Source: UBA1447 sp964627535 (GTDB taxonomy: Bacteria > Bacillota > Clostridia > Oscillospirales > Acutalibacteraceae). Taken from it: DNA of 64,000 nt. The position numbers and the translations under genes are program-made. Location: assembly GCA_964627535.1 (NCBI GenBank), contig CAZVJW010000016.1, forward strand, positions 1 to 64,000. The letters are read 5' to 3'. This document shows positions 52,767 to 60,195 of the stretch, piece after piece (positions within the stretch are counted from its first letter, which is position 1; each line of letters begins with the position of its first letter). Under the pieces are notes generated by a model, which was not told the origin of the DNA, did no database searches, and was given only the letters and a program-made list of their open reading frames with translations.

Positions 52767-54291
52767 TTTCGCCCTCCCTCTTGGAGCCGGCCATATAGAG
52801 CCCGAGCTCTCTGACTGTTGTCTTCTCCGGGTCGAGATCCGCTACAATTTCGCCTTCATGAATGACAAGGATTCGGTCGCTTACATTCATCACCTCATCC
52901 AATTCAAGAGAAATAAGCAGCACCGCCTTGCCGGAATCTCTTCCTGCAACAAGCTGCTTATGAATATACTCGATAGCACCAACATCAAGGCCTCTGGTAG
53001 GTTGAACCGCAATTAAAAGCTCGGGGTTCCTGTCAATCTCCCTTGCAAGAATAGCCTTTTGCTGGTTGCCACCGGACATGCTGCCGGCTATGGTTCCGGT
53101 TCCCTGCCCACTGCGGATATCGTACTGTTCAATTAAAGTGTTCGCATAATTTTCAATGCTTCTAAATTTTATAAACCCGCCCCGTTGAAAACGTTTATTG
53201 AAATAAGTCTGCAGCACTAGGTTTTGTGCAAGGGTGAACTGAAGCACTAAACCGTGTTTTTGCCTGTCTTCGGGAATATGAGCCATACCGCTTTTTGTTC
53301 GTTTGCGTATTGAGTATTTTGAAATATCATTGCCGTCAAGGCTTATTTTGCCCTTTTCGGCTTTTTCCATGCCTGTAAGAGCATATACAAGCTCGCTTTG
53401 ACCGTTGCCGTCAATCCCTGCAATACAAACAATTTCGCCCGCTTTCACCTTAAACGAAACATTATTCACCGAGCGTTTGCCGCCATGCCGGCCTTTTACG
53501 AAAAGGTTTTCCACTTCCAAAATAGTTTTACCGATGTTCTCCTCGCCTTTGTCAACTGTAAAACTGACCGGGCGGCCCACCATCATTTCCGACATTTGCT
53601 CTACTGAAGTCTCCGCCACATCAACTGTTCCGATCAGTTTTCCCTTTCTTAAAACCGTACAGCGGTCGGCAACAGCTTTAATCTCATTTAATTTATGGGT
53701 GATAAAAATAATGGACTTGCCTTCTTTAACCAAGTCCTTCATAATTCGCATCAAATCGTCAATTTCCTGCGGTGTTAAAACGGCAGTCGGTTCATCAAAA
53801 ATTAAAATTTCATTCTCGCGGTATAGCATCTTAATAATTTCCACGCGTTGCTGCATTCCGACGGTAATCTCCGATATCAGCGAGTCCGGGTCAACCTTGA
53901 GGTTATAGCTCCGGCTTAAAGCAACAACTTTTTCGCGTGCTTCATCCATTTTTAAAAAACCTCCGCCGGTTGTCTCAACGCCCAGTACGATATTTTCAAG
54001 AACCGTAAAATTGTGAACAAGTTTGAAATGTTGATGCACCATACCGATATTTAATTCGTTCGCGTCGTTCGGGTTGCTTATTTTAACTTCTTTGCCGTTA
54101 ATTTTGATGATGCCTTTCTCCGGCTGATAAAGGCCGAAGAGGACGCTCATCAATGTCGATTTGCCCGCACCGTTTTCGCCGAGCAGGGCATGGATTTCGC
54201 ATCGCCTAACCTGAAGAGAAACATTGTCGTTCGCCTTAATGCCCGGGAATTCTTTGGTTATACCGAGCATTTCAATAATATAATCATCCAT
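52753..54291 (-). CDS. Nucleoside ABC transporter ATPase (NupO-like, two ABC domains)
   Basis: 512 aa with two nucleotide-binding domains. Domain 1 has Walker A GENGAGKST (near 38), signature-like ITVGMQQRVEI and Walker B ILIFDEPTAVLTP. Domain 2 has a degenerate P-loop GIDGNGQSE near 289, signature SGGNQQKAILARE and AVQPTRGLDVGA. This is the pattern of sugar and nucleoside importers of the RbsA type. The frame extends to 54360, but those codons form a stem-loop; GGGTGAAACG sits just before the ATG at 54291. Confidence 0.9.
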   Translation of the reverse strand: MDDYIIEMLGITKEFPGIKANDNVSLQVRRCEIHALLGENGAGKSTLMSVLFGLYQPEKGIIKINGKEVKISNPNDANELNIGMVHQHFKLVHNFTVLENIVLGVETTGGGFLKMDEAREKVVALSRSYNLKVDPDSLISEITVGMQQRVEIIKMLYRENEILIFDEPTAVLTPQEIDDLMRIMKDLVKEGKSIIFITHKLNEIKAVADRCTVLRKGKLIGTVDVAETSVEQMSEMMVGRPVSFTVDKGEENIGKTILEVENLFVKGRHGGKRSVNNVSFKVKAGEIVCIAGIDGNGQSELVYALTGMEKAEKGKISLDGNDISKYSIRKRTKSGMAHIPEDRQKHGLVLQFTLAQNLVLQTYFNKRFQRGGFIKFRSIENYANTLIEQYDIRSGQGTGTIAGSMSGGNQQKAILAREIDRNPELLIAVQPTRGLDVGAIEYIHKQLVAGRDSGKAVLLISLELDEVMNVSDRILVIHEGEIVADLDPEKTTVRELGLYMAGSKREGENEKA

Positions 54292-54345
54292 CGTTTCACC
54301 CGTCCCATAAATATTTCGGAGGGCAGCAATCCCGCGATTATTCCA

Positions 54346-54376
54346 TAAAGGGGCGGACAAACTGCCCGCCCCTTTA
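54346..54376 (-). promoter_or_regulatory. Intercistronic stem-loop between lipoprotein and ATPase genes
   Basis: On the minus strand, AAAGGGGCGG..., a short loop and CCGCCCCTTT form a perfect ~10-bp stem. No T-run follows. It probably protects the upstream lipoprotein message or lowers downstream expression, a common way to make more binding protein than ATPase. Confidence 0.65.
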
Positions 54377-54393
54377 CAAAGTTGATATTGAGT

Positions 54394-55575
54394 CTATGCC
54401 TTAATATAGTCAATCTTTACATATTCGGTTGACAGTGCAGGAAGTTTTTTCTCCGTATCCGCGGTAGTCGGGTCGCCTGCTTTGCCTGTTTCGGTGTCCT
54501 TAAGAATTTTGATGCTGCCGGCGACGATTTTTGCAAAAATCGCATTGTAATCAGCTTGTGTGAATTTTACAAACTTGGATGTTGCCATCGGAAGACCGAT
54601 ACCGTTGACTTTTGCATCAAGAGTTTGAGATACTCCGCCTTTGAAAGTGTTTTTGTAGAAATCCGTAAGGTTGTCATAAACAGACTTTTTAAGCATCTTC
54701 ATCGCGGATGTGATAACAGTATCCGACTCGTTGGACTGGTCAACATCAACGCCGATAACCTTTTTATCTGCTGTCTCTGCTGCCGCCATAACAGAATTAC
54801 CCAACTTGCCGCCGCAGCCGAAAATGACCTGCGTTCCGTCCGCATACCAGCCTGCCGCTTGAGCTTGGGCTTCCGGAGTAGCTTCGAACTTGCCGGTGTA
54901 GTTATACTTAAGCGTAATTGCATCTTTTGCAAGGCCCATTTCTTTCGCCGCGTATTCCGCGCCCTGGATATAGCCGTAACCGAAACGGATAACTGCCGGA
55001 ACAGCCATGCCGCCCATAAAGCCAAGGCTTGTCATGCCGTCTTTCACAGCAGCATATCCGGCAAGGAAACCCGCTTCCTGCTCGGCATAAAAGATGGAAG
55101 CAACATTAGCTTCTGTTTTATATGTCGCATAATCCGCCGTGTGAGGCGCACCGTCAAGAAGAATAAATCTGACATTGGGATACTTCGTTTGTGCTGTATA
55201 GATGGGAACCTCAAAAAGATAGCCCGGGCAAACGATTATTTTCGCACCGCCCTTGACAGCGAGGTCAATAGCGGCAACATATGCGTCGGTATCTCCGGTT
55301 GCCGGTTTGTAATATTTGTATGTCTTGCCGAACTCGTTAGCGTATTGCTGCACGCCTTCCCATGCGCCCTGATTGAATGATCTGTCATCAATGGTTCCAA
55401 GGTCGGTAATCAACGCAATTTCACTTGTACCGTCTGCTGATGTAACGGGAGCTTTTGTAGTTGTTTCGCCTGCTTTGGTTGTCTCATTTGTGTCTGCTTT
55501 GCTGCATCCAGCAAAGGCAACGATAAACGAACACCCGAGAACGATCGCCAAGATAATGCTGATGATTTTTTTCAT
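54394..55575 (-). CDS. BMP family nucleoside-binding lipoprotein
   Basis: 393 aa. A lipoprotein signal (MKKIISIILAIVLGCSFIVA) ends in the lipobox AFAGC (Cys near 28). A Thr-rich linker to ~45 follows. The BMP domain has IALITDLGTIDDRSFNQGAWEGV, FLAGYAAVKDG and IFGCGGKLGNSVM. Related PnrA/NupN proteins bind purine or other nucleosides. AGGAGGGAAAATA precedes the ATG. Confidence 0.92.
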   Translation of the reverse strand: MKKIISIILAIVLGCSFIVAFAGCSKADTNETTKAGETTTKAPVTSADGTSEIALITDLGTIDDRSFNQGAWEGVQQYANEFGKTYKYYKPATGDTDAYVAAIDLAVKGGAKIIVCPGYLFEVPIYTAQTKYPNVRFILLDGAPHTADYATYKTEANVASIFYAEQEAGFLAGYAAVKDGMTSLGFMGGMAVPAVIRFGYGYIQGAEYAAKEMGLAKDAITLKYNYTGKFEATPEAQAQAAGWYADGTQVIFGCGGKLGNSVMAAAETADKKVIGVDVDQSNESDTVITSAMKMLKKSVYDNLTDFYKNTFKGGVSQTLDAKVNGIGLPMATSKFVKFTQADYNAIFAKIVAGSIKILKDTETGKAGDPTTADTEKKLPALSTEYVKIDYIKA

Positions 55576-55623
55576 TATTTTCCCTCCTATTATTTTCGGC
55601 TGACGCCGATTTGGTACAAAAAC

Positions 55624-55652
55624 ATGTTATCACATAACTCTAATTTATTCAA
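55624..55652 (-). promoter_or_regulatory. Possible promoter for the lipoprotein gene
   Basis: On the minus strand, TTGAAT (55647-55652), a 17-nt spacer and TAACAT (55624-55629). Confidence 0.45.
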
Positions 55653-55699
55653 CATTTATATTTAATTTATATACATTTTCAACTATTGTTTCATAAGTT

Positions 55700-56113
55700 T
55701 CACTTTAATCTCTCCGGGCCGAAACTCATCGGCAAAAGCTCTTCCAGCGTTTTGACGATATACTCGCTCTCGGATTTCGCGAGAATTATTTTAAAGTTTT
55801 GAGGTTTGCAAAACTCGGCAAACATTTGCCGGCAAACACCGCAGGGAGCGCAAAAATCAAGAACAATTTCGCCAATCTTGCCTCCAACAACCGCAATTGC
55901 CTCAAATTCCTTAATCCCTTTTGCAACCGCTGTAAACAGAGCGGTTCTCTCTGCGCAGTTTGTCGGCGAAAAAGAAACCGATTCAATATTGCATCCGCTG
56001 AATATCTGGCCGTCGCAGGCGAGCAAAGCCGCGCCGACGGCAAAGCCGGAATAAGGCGCATAAGCCATTTTTCTGGCTTGAAGAGCATTTTTTATGAGAA
56101 TTTCATAGTTCAT
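55700..56113 (-). CDS. cdd: Cytidine deaminase
   Basis: 137 aa zinc enzyme that deaminates cytidine and deoxycytidine to uridine forms, feeding Pdp. Zinc motifs are NCAERTALF (near 53) and APCGVCRQ (near 88), spaced as in the family. AAGGATATG precedes the ATG. It lies between deoB and the transporter genes. Confidence 0.95.
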   Translation of the reverse strand: MNYEILIKNALQARKMAYAPYSGFAVGAALLACDGQIFSGCNIESVSFSPTNCAERTALFTAVAKGIKEFEAIAVVGGKIGEIVLDFCAPCGVCRQMFAEFCKPQNFKIILAKSESEYIVKTLEELLPMSFGPERLK

Positions 56114-56135
56114 GATACATCATATCCTTACATAT

Positions 56136-56195
56136 AATATTGAGAAGTTGTTGAGAAGTGCGACTTCGTCGCGAGAAGAAGTTGAGAAGCAATGG
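56136..56195 (+). repeat. GAGAAG 11/20-bp repeat block
   Basis: Successive GAGAAG motifs are 11, 20 and 11 bases apart. The 20-bp unit holds the hairpin GCGACTTCGTCGC. It lies between deoB and cdd. Confidence 0.75.
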
Positions 56196-56274
56196 GAGTT
56201 TTCGGTCAATTTGAAAGAACCGGTCATACTTTGTTCTCCAACTTCATCTCTAATTCTTTTCTGTTTTTTCGTTA

Positions 56275-57444
56275 CTACAATCGAACTTCACTAAAAAAGC
56301 TTTTTCCGGGGAGACTGTTCTCCACCCCGAACATATCAAGAACCGTTGCGGCAATATCCGAATAGCTCTTTCTCGTGCCCAAATTGACACTTTTTTTGAG
56401 TTCATTGCCAAAAATAAGCATCGGGATATATTCCCGCGAATGGTCTGTGCTTACCGTCGCCGGGTCACAGCCGTGGTCGGCAGTTATAATCAGCACGTCA
56501 CCCGGTTCCATTCGTCTCATAAATTCACCGATTTGAACATCCACCTCGGTGATAGCATTTGCATAGCCGTCAACATCGTTGCGGTGGCCGAAAAGCATAT
56601 CGAAATCGACCAGATTAACAAAGCAGAGACCTTTAAATGCCCTTGACAGCAATGCAATGGTTTTTTCCATACCGTCACGATTATTCTGAATCCTTTGCGT
56701 CCATGATATGCTCTTACCGGCAAATATATCGTTGATTTTACCGACCCCGAGGGTTTCGAAACCGCTTTCGGAAAGCAGGTCGAGCATCGTTGTTTTCGGA
56801 GGAGCCAAAGAAAAGTCATGACGGTTCGGGGTTCGTTTGAAATCGGGGTATTCACCCGTGAACGGGCGGGCTATGATTCTGCCCACTCCGTATTCACCCT
56901 GCATGATTTCGCGGGCTGTCCGGCAAAAATCATAAAGCTGTTCCAATGGCACAACCTCTTCATGGGCTGCGATTTGAAATACGCTGTCCGCGGAAGTATA
57001 GACAATTAAGGCGCCGGTTTCGACATGCTCACGCCCGTATTTTTCAATAACTTCCGTACCCGAATAAGTCCGGTTGCAAAGGATTTTGCGTCCGGTTGCC
57101 TGTTCGAATTTTTTTATCACTTCATCGGGAAAGCCGTGCGGAAAGGTCGGCAGCGGTTTATCCGAAATGATTCCCGAAATCTCCCAGTGGCCAATGGTGG
57201 TATCTTTACCTTTTGACATTTCATTCATGCGGGCAAAGCAACCTTCGGGTGAGGTTGAGCGCGTTCCGGCTGTTACCCCGTCAATATTCAACAGACCGAG
57301 CCGGCGCAAGTTTGGTGCGTTGAACTTGAGCGATTTTGAAATTGATAAAAGAGTGTTGCTGCCGGTATCGCCGTAATCAGCCGCGTCCGGCAAAGCGCCT
57401 ATACCGAAGCTGTCGAGAACGATGAGAAATACGCGTTTGATCAA
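56275..57444 (-). CDS. deoB: Phosphopentomutase
   Basis: 389 aa, alkaline-phosphatase-like fold. It interconverts (deoxy)ribose 1- and 5-phosphates. RVFLIVLDSFGIGALPDA carries the first metal Asp, STSPEGCFARM... and KGKDTTIGHWE the phospho-Thr region, and VNLVDFDMLFGHRNDVDGY and TADHGCDP the second metal site. The start is TTG with GGGGGTGATTTCAG upstream. It links Pdp to DeoC. Confidence 0.95.
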   Translation of the reverse strand: MIKRVFLIVLDSFGIGALPDAADYGDTGSNTLLSISKSLKFNAPNLRRLGLLNIDGVTAGTRSTSPEGCFARMNEMSKGKDTTIGHWEISGIISDKPLPTFPHGFPDEVIKKFEQATGRKILCNRTYSGTEVIEKYGREHVETGALIVYTSADSVFQIAAHEEVVPLEQLYDFCRTAREIMQGEYGVGRIIARPFTGEYPDFKRTPNRHDFSLAPPKTTMLDLLSESGFETLGVGKINDIFAGKSISWTQRIQNNRDGMEKTIALLSRAFKGLCFVNLVDFDMLFGHRNDVDGYANAITEVDVQIGEFMRRMEPGDVLIITADHGCDPATVSTDHSREYIPMLIFGNELKKSVNLGTRKSYSDIAATVLDMFGVENSLPGKSFFSEVRL

Positions 57445-57464
57445 CTGAAATCACCCCCTTATTT

Positions 57465-57620
57465 TTGAGAAGATGTGGAGAAGAGCGGCTTTGCCGCGGG
57501 AAGAGGTTGAGAAGAATGGGAGTTACGAATACTTGGAGACGCTTGAGAAGTGCCGCTTTACCACGGAAAGCAGTGGGAGGAAACCGAGAAGAGTGATTTC
57601 GTCACGCGAAGCAGTTATGA
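57465..57620 (+). repeat. GAGAAG repeat block, plus orientation
   Basis: Units such as GAGAAGATGTG, then a 20-mer with GCGGCTTTGCCGC, then GGGAAGAGGTT and GAGAAGAATGG. Further diverged units include hairpins GCCGCTTTACCACGG and GTGATTTCGTCAC. It is opposite in orientation to the array at 57663-57750. Confidence 0.75.
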
Positions 57621-57662
57621 AGTGCGGCCTTTTAATAGTATTTTTTTTCGTTCCCCAACCGC

Positions 57663-57750
57663 TTCTCTACATCATCTCTACTTCTTCTCTACTTCTTCTC
57701 TACTTCTTCTCTACTTCTTCTCAACCTCTTCACCACTTCTTCTCAATACC
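57663..57750 (-). repeat. 11-bp tandem array (8 units), minus orientation of the GAGAAG family
   Basis: Eight 11-mers, with consensus TTCTCTACTTC on the plus strand (GAAGTAGAGAA on the minus). Three central units are identical. The last unit (57740-57750) includes the deoC stop codon at 57743-57745, so the array starts inside the end of the gene. Confidence 0.92.
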
Positions 57751-58408
57751 CTGCAACTTCCTGATTCTTAATAATCTTGACAATAGAGCTTGTGCCGAGC
57801 CTTGAGCAGCCTAAATCAATATAATCCTGAGCGTCTTGCAGACTTTTAATACCGCCGGCCGCTTTTATTCTGACATTCGGGCCAATTTGCCCTGCAAACA
57901 GTTTGATGTCTTCCCTTGTCGCTCCGCCCGTTGAAAAGCCTGTTGAGGTTTTTATGAAATCGGCGCCGGATTCGGTTACGATTTGACACATCTTGATTTT
58001 TTCCTCATCGGTCAGCAGGCAGGTTTCGATAATTACTTTCAGAATTTTTTTACCGCATGCGGTTTTAAGCGTTTTTATTTCATTTAAAATGTAATCATAG
58101 TGTCCGGCCTTCAAAGCGCCGATGTTGATCACCATATCTATTTCGTCCGCGCCGTTTTTAAGCGCGTCCTCGGTTTCAAAAAGTTTTACCGCGGTTGTAT
58201 TATAACCGTTGGGGAAGCCGATAACCGTGCAAACAGCTAATTTATCACCGATGTAATCCTTGGCAATTCTAACAAATGACGGCGGAATGCAGACTGATGC
58301 GGTTTTATACTTCATGCCGTCATCGCATATCACCTTGATATCATCCCATGTGGCCGTTACTGAAAGCAGCGTATGGTCAACACTGCTTAGAATTTTTTTA
58401 ACATCCAT
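57743..58408 (-). CDS. deoC: Deoxyribose-phosphate aldolase
   Basis: 221 aa. It splits deoxyribose 5-phosphate to glyceraldehyde 3-phosphate and acetaldehyde. KLAVCTVIGFPNGYNTTAVK, EIDMVINIGALK, KVIIETCLLT (Schiff-base Lys region) and FIKTSTGFSTGGAT are family motifs. AAGGGATTAATTCG precedes the ATG. It is the first gene of the nucleoside locus in transcription order. Confidence 0.95.
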   Translation of the reverse strand: MDVKKILSSVDHTLLSVTATWDDIKVICDDGMKYKTASVCIPPSFVRIAKDYIGDKLAVCTVIGFPNGYNTTAVKLFETEDALKNGADEIDMVINIGALKAGHYDYILNEIKTLKTACGKKILKVIIETCLLTDEEKIKMCQIVTESGADFIKTSTGFSTGGATREDIKLFAGQIGPNVRIKAAGGIKSLQDAQDYIDLGCSRLGTSSIVKIIKNQEVAGY

Positions 58409-58524
58409 ATCGAATTAATCCCTTCCTTATTTTAATATTGCATGCAATTCATATATTTATATATTATCACAAATCACTTGCTGTGTACACCGAAACTACA
58501 CCTTAAAATAATTATCGAAAAAAC

Positions 58525-58553
58525 TTGAACTGAAAACGTTATCATGTTATGCT
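58525..58553 (+). promoter_or_regulatory. Promoter of the sensor/regulator pair
   Basis: TTGAAC (58525-58530), a 17-nt spacer and TATGCT (58548-58553), 32 bp before the ATG. Confidence 0.65.
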
Positions 58554-58584
58554 ATTTTAAAGAATTATAATTTGAGGTTTAAAT

Positions 58585-59547
58585 ATGAGAACATTAGGTA
58601 ATTTTTTTTGGTTGTATGCAATCATGCAAATTATAGTAATATTTTATGTATGTTTCGTGAATATTTTTATCCGTGTCAGGTACAAGCACAGCATCGTTGC
58701 GATTGGAATTCATATATCATCCGCATTTTTAATTGTTTGTGTGTTTTGCTATATGATAGACATGGTTGTTCTTGACTTGCCATTTGAATCATTTTATAAA
58801 ATATGTGCTTTGGTGTCTCTTATTCTTTTCGGTGTCAGCTGTGCAGGCAACGTAATGATTCTTTGTTATCAGCATCGAAAAGAACACCGTTTTTTTAATC
58901 TGCCGCCCAATCTTGAGATGATTTTCTCGTCAGTTGAGGATTTAGCGTTTGTTGCGGATTATAAAGGAAATATCATACAGGTCAATCATCCGCAAAAGTT
59001 CAGCATATTGTTTAGAGAAGAAAATACCCTGGGTGGTATACTGAACAAACTCAACGGATGTTTTTGCGAAACAGCTCCGCGGCCAGAGGATATCACAAAC
59101 GCTAAAAGCAGTATGCAATATGAGATTTATATAAATGAAACCGACGATTATTATAATTTGATTATTTCGCCTATTTTCGCAAGTGAACTCCGAATCGGCT
59201 TTTCGGTATTGATTTTTGATATTACTGCAATCAAAAGAAGTGAGATTACCCTGCAGGAACAAAACACTGCGCTTGAAGAGGCCAATAATACGCTTATAAA
59301 TTATGTTAAAATAGCAGGATCGTTGGAAGCTCAGACCGAACGTCTTCGTATTTTAAAAAACATTCTGTCGCTTTTAATTGTAAAAATCGAAAATTCGAAG
59401 GAAAATATTCATAACTTACAAAATAATTATAATAATAAAAGCAGTACCGAATACAAACAGAACATTAGAGAAATCGCCGGTGAGTTACGGAACATTTACA
59501 TGGACGTAAGAGCCTCTGTATGTCAAATTTCCAAAGGAGATAATTAA
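58585..59547 (+). CDS. Membrane PAS-domain sensor lacking a kinase domain
   Basis: 320 aa. Three hydrophobic segments lie at about 8-28, 36-60 and 72-97. A PAS-like domain follows at ~108-215 (LEMIFSSVEDLAFVADYKGNIIQVN...FSVLIFDITAIKRSE). A coiled coil then runs from ~220 to the end, with SLEAQTERLRILKNILSLLIVKIENSKENIHNL. There is no conserved H-box and no ATPase domain. The stop is directly followed by the regulator gene. It may pass a signal to the regulator or dimerise with the histidine kinase at 60188-61888; both are inference. TGAGGTTTAAAT precedes the ATG. Confidence 0.7.
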   Translation: MRTLGNFFWLYAIMQIIVIFYVCFVNIFIRVRYKHSIVAIGIHISSAFLIVCVFCYMIDMVVLDLPFESFYKICALVSLILFGVSCAGNVMILCYQHRKEHRFFNLPPNLEMIFSSVEDLAFVADYKGNIIQVNHPQKFSILFREENTLGGILNKLNGCFCETAPRPEDITNAKSSMQYEIYINETDDYYNLIISPIFASELRIGFSVLIFDITAIKRSEITLQEQNTALEEANNTLINYVKIAGSLEAQTERLRILKNILSLLIVKIENSKENIHNLQNNYNNKSSTEYKQNIREIAGELRNIYMDVRASVCQISKGDN

Positions 59548-60195
59548 ATGATACAAATTGTTATAGCCGACGATCAGCAGTTGTTTCGGACTATGTTAAA
59601 AGATATGTTGATGAAAGATCCTGAAATAAACATTGTCGCATTATCTTCCAATGGTGAGGAAGCAGTTTCGGATTGCTTGAAACACAAGCCCGATATTGCT
59701 CTTCTGGACATCGGTATGCCCGGAAAAGACGGTATTGAAGCATTGAGCGAAATAAAAAAAGCACTGCCTCAAACAAAGGTAATTATCCTTACCACATTTG
59801 AGAACAGTCAAAATATTCATGACGCTATAATGCTCGGCGCCGATGGCTATCTGATTAAAGAAATGACTCCGGAAGTATTGATATCTGCTGTAAAAAGTAT
59901 CAACAATGGCATGATTCTTTTTCATAAGAGCATATACAAAGTGCTTCAATCGGTTATTTATGATTCACACACAGCAAAGGCACGGAAGTTTGAAGTCGGC
60001 AGTATCATATTTGATTCTACCGACATCAGCATCATCAAACTGATTGGAAAAGGAAAAACAAACAAGGAAATCGCGTTGACATTGAATTACAGCGAAGGTA
60101 CCATCAAGAATAAAATTTCAAAACTATTGTCTGTAACCGGGTTGTCAGACAGGACAGAAATCACAGTGTTTGCCATTAACAACGGAATTATTTAG
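59548..60195 (+). CDS. NarL/FixJ-type response regulator
   Basis: 215 aa. The receiver domain has acidic pocket IVIADDQQL, phospho-acceptor Asp in IALLDIGMPGKDG (near 53), Thr in ILTTFE and Lys in YLIKEM. The C-terminal LuxR-type HTH is at about 150-210 (KLIGKGKTNKEIALTLNYSEGTIKNKISKLL). GGAGAT, within the end of the preceding gene, is the ribosome binding site. Its stop overlaps the end of the convergent kinase gene by 8 bases. Confidence 0.92.
   Translation: MIQIVIADDQQLFRTMLKDMLMKDPEINIVALSSNGEEAVSDCLKHKPDIALLDIGMPGKDGIEALSEIKKALPQTKVIILTTFENSQNIHDAIMLGADGYLIKEMTPEVLISAVKSINNGMILFHKSIYKVLQSVIYDSHTAKARKFEVGSIIFDSTDISIIKLIGKGKTNKEIALTLNYSEGTIKNKISKLLSVTGLSDRTEITVFAINNGII

Noticed and set aside
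54292..54360. Longer start for the nucleoside ABC ATPase
   Set aside because: The extra codons fall in an intercistronic stem-loop, and a good ribosome binding site precedes the ATG at 54291.
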